From Clostridium tunisiense TJ (lineage in GTDB: Bacteria > Bacillota > Clostridia > Clostridiales > Clostridiaceae), in contig NZ_AMQH01000011.1 of NCBI RefSeq assembly GCF_000300195.1, positions 62,001 to 126,000 of the forward strand: a DNA stretch of 64,000 nucleotides, written 5' to 3'. Shown here piece by piece: positions 61,505 through 64,000 of the stretch (within the stretch, counting starts at the first letter, position 1; each line of letters begins with the position of its first letter). The notes under the pieces are model-generated. The model was not told the origin of the DNA, ran no database searches, and saw only the letters and a list, made by a program, of their open reading frames with translations. The position numbers were made by a program, and so were the translations under genes.

Positions 61505-62329
61505 TCACTTACAAACTTGTATTGAAATCAACTTTAAATATTCATTACTGTCCGCATTAGTAAGAGTACTAAGCAAATCAACTTCATATGCATTTCCACA
61601 TATACTATAGCCTTGTTCCTTTATGCCATTTAACAATCTTTCATAAGAAAGGTACATGGTATCATAAGAACCTTTATGATAAGTTGATGCATAGATTCCA
61701 TAGGACTTTTCGTACTTATTAGTTAACTCTCCCTCAAAATCTTCAGGTATTCTTATTCCAAAATAAGTCACTTTTTTATAAAGACCTAGTTCTAAAGCCT
61801 CCTTTGTAATTATATTGCAAATAGGATTTTCAAAATCTATCTGGAGCTCTTTTGACCTACTACAAATAGCAATAAAGCTTTGCATAAATGCCTTTTCATT
61901 CTCCTCCATACAAGGTTCTATCATATAGTACTCCTTGCTTTCTGTTGAAAATACCACCTTTTCAAAGTCACTAATGCCCAAGACCTGTTCTAGTAATCTT
62001 GATCTTCCCTCAATCTTTCTTCTAATTTTATCTAATTTTTGAATCTCTAAATCAACTTTTTCCTTTTGCTTCCTGAGCATCTCAATGCATCCTTCTGCAT
62101 TTCTCACACTTAAATACTCCTTAAGAATATTAATAGGTACTCCTAAATTTCTAAAAGTCAGAATAGAGTCTAATTCATCTGCCTGCTCTAAAGTATAATA
62201 TCTATAATCCTTTTCACCACGTTTTATTGGGGAAATTAATCCTATTTTATCGTAATAAATTACTGTCTGCTTTGTAACCCCAAGCATTTGTGCTAATTCT
62301 CCAGTTGATAAATATATTTTACTATTCAT
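61505..62329 (-). CDS. MerR-family regulator with GyrI-like drug-binding domain
   Basis: 274 residues. Residues 5-75 form a MerR HTH (YLSTGELAQMLGVTKQTVIYYDKIGLISPIKRGEKDYRYYTLEQADELDSI), then a coiled coil (80-120), then a BmrR/GyrI-like ligand domain (135-274: YYMIEPCMEE...YGIYASTYHKGSYDTMYLSYERLL...GNAYEVDLLS). It matches BmrR/TipA-type multidrug sensors and is divergent from a MATE efflux gene that it probably activates. The start was set at ATG, 10 bases after AAGGGG. Confidence 0.92.
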   Translation of the reverse strand: MNSKIYLSTGELAQMLGVTKQTVIYYDKIGLISPIKRGEKDYRYYTLEQADELDSILTFRNLGVPINILKEYLSVRNAEGCIEMLRKQKEKVDLEIQKLDKIRRKIEGRSRLLEQVLGISDFEKVVFSTESKEYYMIEPCMEENEKAFMQSFIAICSRSKELQIDFENPICNIITKEALELGLYKKVTYFGIRIPEDFEGELTNKYEKSYGIYASTYHKGSYDTMYLSYERLLNGIKEQGYSICGNAYEVDLLSTLTNADSNEYLKLISIQVCK

Positions 62330-62343
62330 GCTTATCAATCCCC

Positions 62344-62374
62344 TTGACTATATAGTTGCTATACCCCTTATTAT
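62344..62374 (+). promoter_or_regulatory. MerR-type promoter of the MATE gene
   Basis: TTGACT (62344-62349) and TATTAT (62369-62374) are separated by 19 bases, the overlong spacer typical of MerR-activated promoters. A perfect dyad TATAG-TTG-CTATA (62351-62363) lies inside the spacer. The MerR gene is divergent. Confidence 0.8.
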
Positions 62375-62425
62375 ATCAAATGTAAAACAATAACAATATA
62401 TGCACATATGAATAAGGAGATATTT

Positions 62426-63817
62426 ATGGAAAGTATTGTGAAAAATATTACTGAAAGAAAAGGAATGATTACTAACATCTGGACTCTATCCTGGCCTTCT
62501 ATAGTTGAACAAGCTCTGCAGACTGCAGTACAATATGTAGGTTCTGCAATGGTTGGACAACTAGGTGCTCAGGCCTCTGCTGCAGTTGGACTTACTATTA
62601 CAGTGAACTGGCTTGTAAATAGTCCAGCCTTTGCCATGGGCATAGGTGTGCTATCCTGCATCTCCTTTTCCATAGGTGCTAAAAAATTTGAAGAAACAAA
62701 AATAGCCTCAATTCAATCTATTATAATAACCTTTATATTAGGAATAATTTTATCTGTCGCTACCCTAAGCGTCAGCCCATTTTTGCCTAAATGGTTAGGA
62801 GCCGCTCCAGAAATTCAAAAGGATGCATCCATTTACTTTGCCATCATATGTATGCCTATGCTATTCCGTGTTTCAACCATAGTTTTTGGTGCTGTCCTTC
62901 GCTCTACTGGGGATACAAAAACACCTATGAGGATTAATCTGATTATGAATCTAACTAATATTGTATTAAACTTTCTATTAATTTATGGAAGCCAAACTTT
63001 ATCTATTGGAAGCTTAGAAATACCTACCTATGGAGCAGGTTTAGGTGTAATTGGTTCTGCCATAGCTACAGCCATATCTTACACCATAAGCGGTTTTTTA
63101 ATGTTTTTTGCTCTTTATAAAAATAAGTTAGTATCACCTAAAGGTGAAAAGATAAAACTTCACCTTCCCATAATGAAAAGATGCATTAGTGTTGGTTTTC
63201 CTGTGACTGTTGAGCGTACCATAACTTGTCTAGGTCAAGTTGTTTTTTCTTCTCTTGTAACAAGCCTGGGTACTATAGCTTTTGCTGCGCATTCCATAGC
63301 TTTAACTGCCGAAGAAGCATTTTACATTCCTGGTTACGGCATGCAAGCCTCTACTTCAACCCTTGTTGGAAATGCTCTTGGTGAAAAAGATGAAAAAAAA
63401 TTTCAGCAAACCTCTATAACAATAATGTGGCTTGCAGTTACAATAATGACTATAACAGGAGCAATATTGTTTTTCTTTCCTGAGACTATGATGTCTATTT
63501 TTATAAATGACCCTGAGGTTATCAAATATGGTTCTTCTGTACTTCGTATTGTAGCGGTTTCTGAACCTATGTTTGGCGCACTAATAATATTAGAAGGAAT
63601 ATTTAATGGCATAGGAGACACTAAAACTCCTGTATTCATATCAATATTATCTATGTGGGGAGTAAGAATTATTTCCACCTACTTATGCGTATCTGTTTTT
63701 CACCTGGGTCTAAACGCCGTATGGCTTTGTATGATAGCAGATAACGTAGTTCGTTTTGCCTTGCTTTTCATACGCTTTAAAAGTGGTGCTTGGAAAAGAA
63801 AATTCAAAATGGACTAA
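62426..63817 (+). CDS. MATE family multidrug efflux transporter
   Basis: 463 residues, 12 membrane helices in two repeats. IWTLSWPSIVEQALQTAVQYVGSAMVGQLGAQASAAVGLT and the mid-protein RSTGDTKTPMRINLIMNLTNIVLNFLLIYG, repeated later as NGIGDTKTPVFISILSMWGVRI, identify a NorM/DinF-type MATE exporter. Na+ or H+ coupled drug export. ATG behind AAGGAGATATTT. Controlled by the divergent MerR protein. Confidence 0.93.
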   Translation: MESIVKNITERKGMITNIWTLSWPSIVEQALQTAVQYVGSAMVGQLGAQASAAVGLTITVNWLVNSPAFAMGIGVLSCISFSIGAKKFEETKIASIQSIIITFILGIILSVATLSVSPFLPKWLGAAPEIQKDASIYFAIICMPMLFRVSTIVFGAVLRSTGDTKTPMRINLIMNLTNIVLNFLLIYGSQTLSIGSLEIPTYGAGLGVIGSAIATAISYTISGFLMFFALYKNKLVSPKGEKIKLHLPIMKRCISVGFPVTVERTITCLGQVVFSSLVTSLGTIAFAAHSIALTAEEAFYIPGYGMQASTSTLVGNALGEKDEKKFQQTSITIMWLAVTIMTITGAILFFFPETMMSIFINDPEVIKYGSSVLRIVAVSEPMFGALIILEGIFNGIGDTKTPVFISILSMWGVRIISTYLCVSVFHLGLNAVWLCMIADNVVRFALLFIRFKSGAWKRKFKMD

Positions 63818-63969
63818 ATTCAATTAATATTAAATATAAAAACCTCGCCTAAACTTGAGCTAACTCTTCCCTGTGGAAGTATGTACCTTTTGCTTATCTT
63901 AAACTTACCTTTGATATGACTTATCATAAAGTGCGAAAGGTAGACTTCTTATTAAAAAACATAAAAAAG

Positions 63970-63995
63970 AACTGCTCACTCTAAGCAGTTTTTTT
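63970..63995. terminator. terminator at the right end
   Basis: AACTGCT / AGCAGTT arms with a 7-base loop flanked by A-run and T8. It closes the MATE transcript (150 bases after its stop) or a minus-strand gene beyond the window. The 150 bases before it hold no gene I can see. Confidence 0.8.
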
Positions 63996-64000
63996 TATGT

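Noticed and set aside
1..64000. CRISPR arrays, rRNA, tRNA genes, prophage or complete insertion sequences
   Set aside because: No regular short repeats, no rRNA or tRNA signatures, and no transposase, integrase or structural phage genes were recognised on either strand.

Overview
The window is low-GC (roughly 30% G+C by eye) Firmicutes chromosome, most likely Clostridium in the broad sense. The evidence is strong AGGAGG-type ribosome binding sites, Gram-positive promoters, a T-box leader before asnA, BceRSAB-type peptide-resistance modules, a BirA-type operator on a bioY-bioB-bioD-bioA operon, and several Clostridia-type DUF families (CD3324, DUF5694, DUF5700, DUF6143, DUF6179/DUF6323). I see no rRNA, tRNA, CRISPR array, transposase, integrase or phage structural gene.

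Region by region. 0-2 kb: an AhpD-like protein, a CD3324-family HTH protein, a small decayed HTH reading frame beside a truncated mobile-repeat copy, and an L,D-transpeptidase. 2-21.3 kb: a long, nearly all minus-strand array of small accessory genes: GNAT acetyltransferases, NUDIX hydrolases, P-loop kinases, an ANT(6) aminoglycoside adenylyltransferase, a second DNA sliding clamp, a Ham1-type pyrophosphatase, a NUDIX-MazG fusion and a histidine-phosphatase/APH-kinase fusion. It also holds at least three decayed genes. It is interrupted by plus-strand asnA with its Asn T-box. 21.7-25.8 kb: a WYL regulator, a lone GyrI-like protein, a membrane-anchored serine beta-lactamase-like protein and a Staygreen (Mg-dechelatase family) protein. 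26-30 kb: the biotin operon. 30-33 kb: two overlapping DUF6143-like genes and a double-GNAT protein. 33-47.4 kb: two antimicrobial-peptide defence modules (a Bce-type module, and a two-ABC-transporter module with its own kinase and regulator) on either side of a Cthe_2159-like lipoprotein and a DUF4184 membrane protein. 47.5-64 kb: an ECF S component, a DUF6179/DUF6323 pair, a YoaP-type acetyltransferase, a UvrA paralogue, a nucleotidyltransferase, an AraC-GyrI regulator, a DUF89 protein, a 7TMR-GAF-GGDEF signalling protein, a K+ channel, and a divergent MerR/MATE efflux pair.

Taken together the region looks like an adaptive shell of drug-modifying, drug-sensing (four GyrI-like domains), drug-exporting and nucleotide-sanitising functions with few core genes. 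The most interesting points beyond routine annotation are: (a) a ~177-bp transposase-free repeat (MITE-like) in two full copies and one truncated copy; (b) a 33-bp element (27-28 of 33 positions identical by hand count) upstream of three unrelated minus-strand genes (second dnaN, DUF5700 protease, NUDIX), which suggests a shared regulon; (c) two enzyme fusions; (d) a Staygreen homologue in a bacterium with no visible chlorophyll genes; (e) a MerR-type 19-bp-spacer promoter with a centred dyad before the MATE gene; and (f) a set of gene remnants (frameshifted NUDIX, GNAT fragment, a possible thiazoline-hydrolase-like C-terminus) lying in stretches that would otherwise be called empty. All functional calls are by motif recognition; no database search was run.
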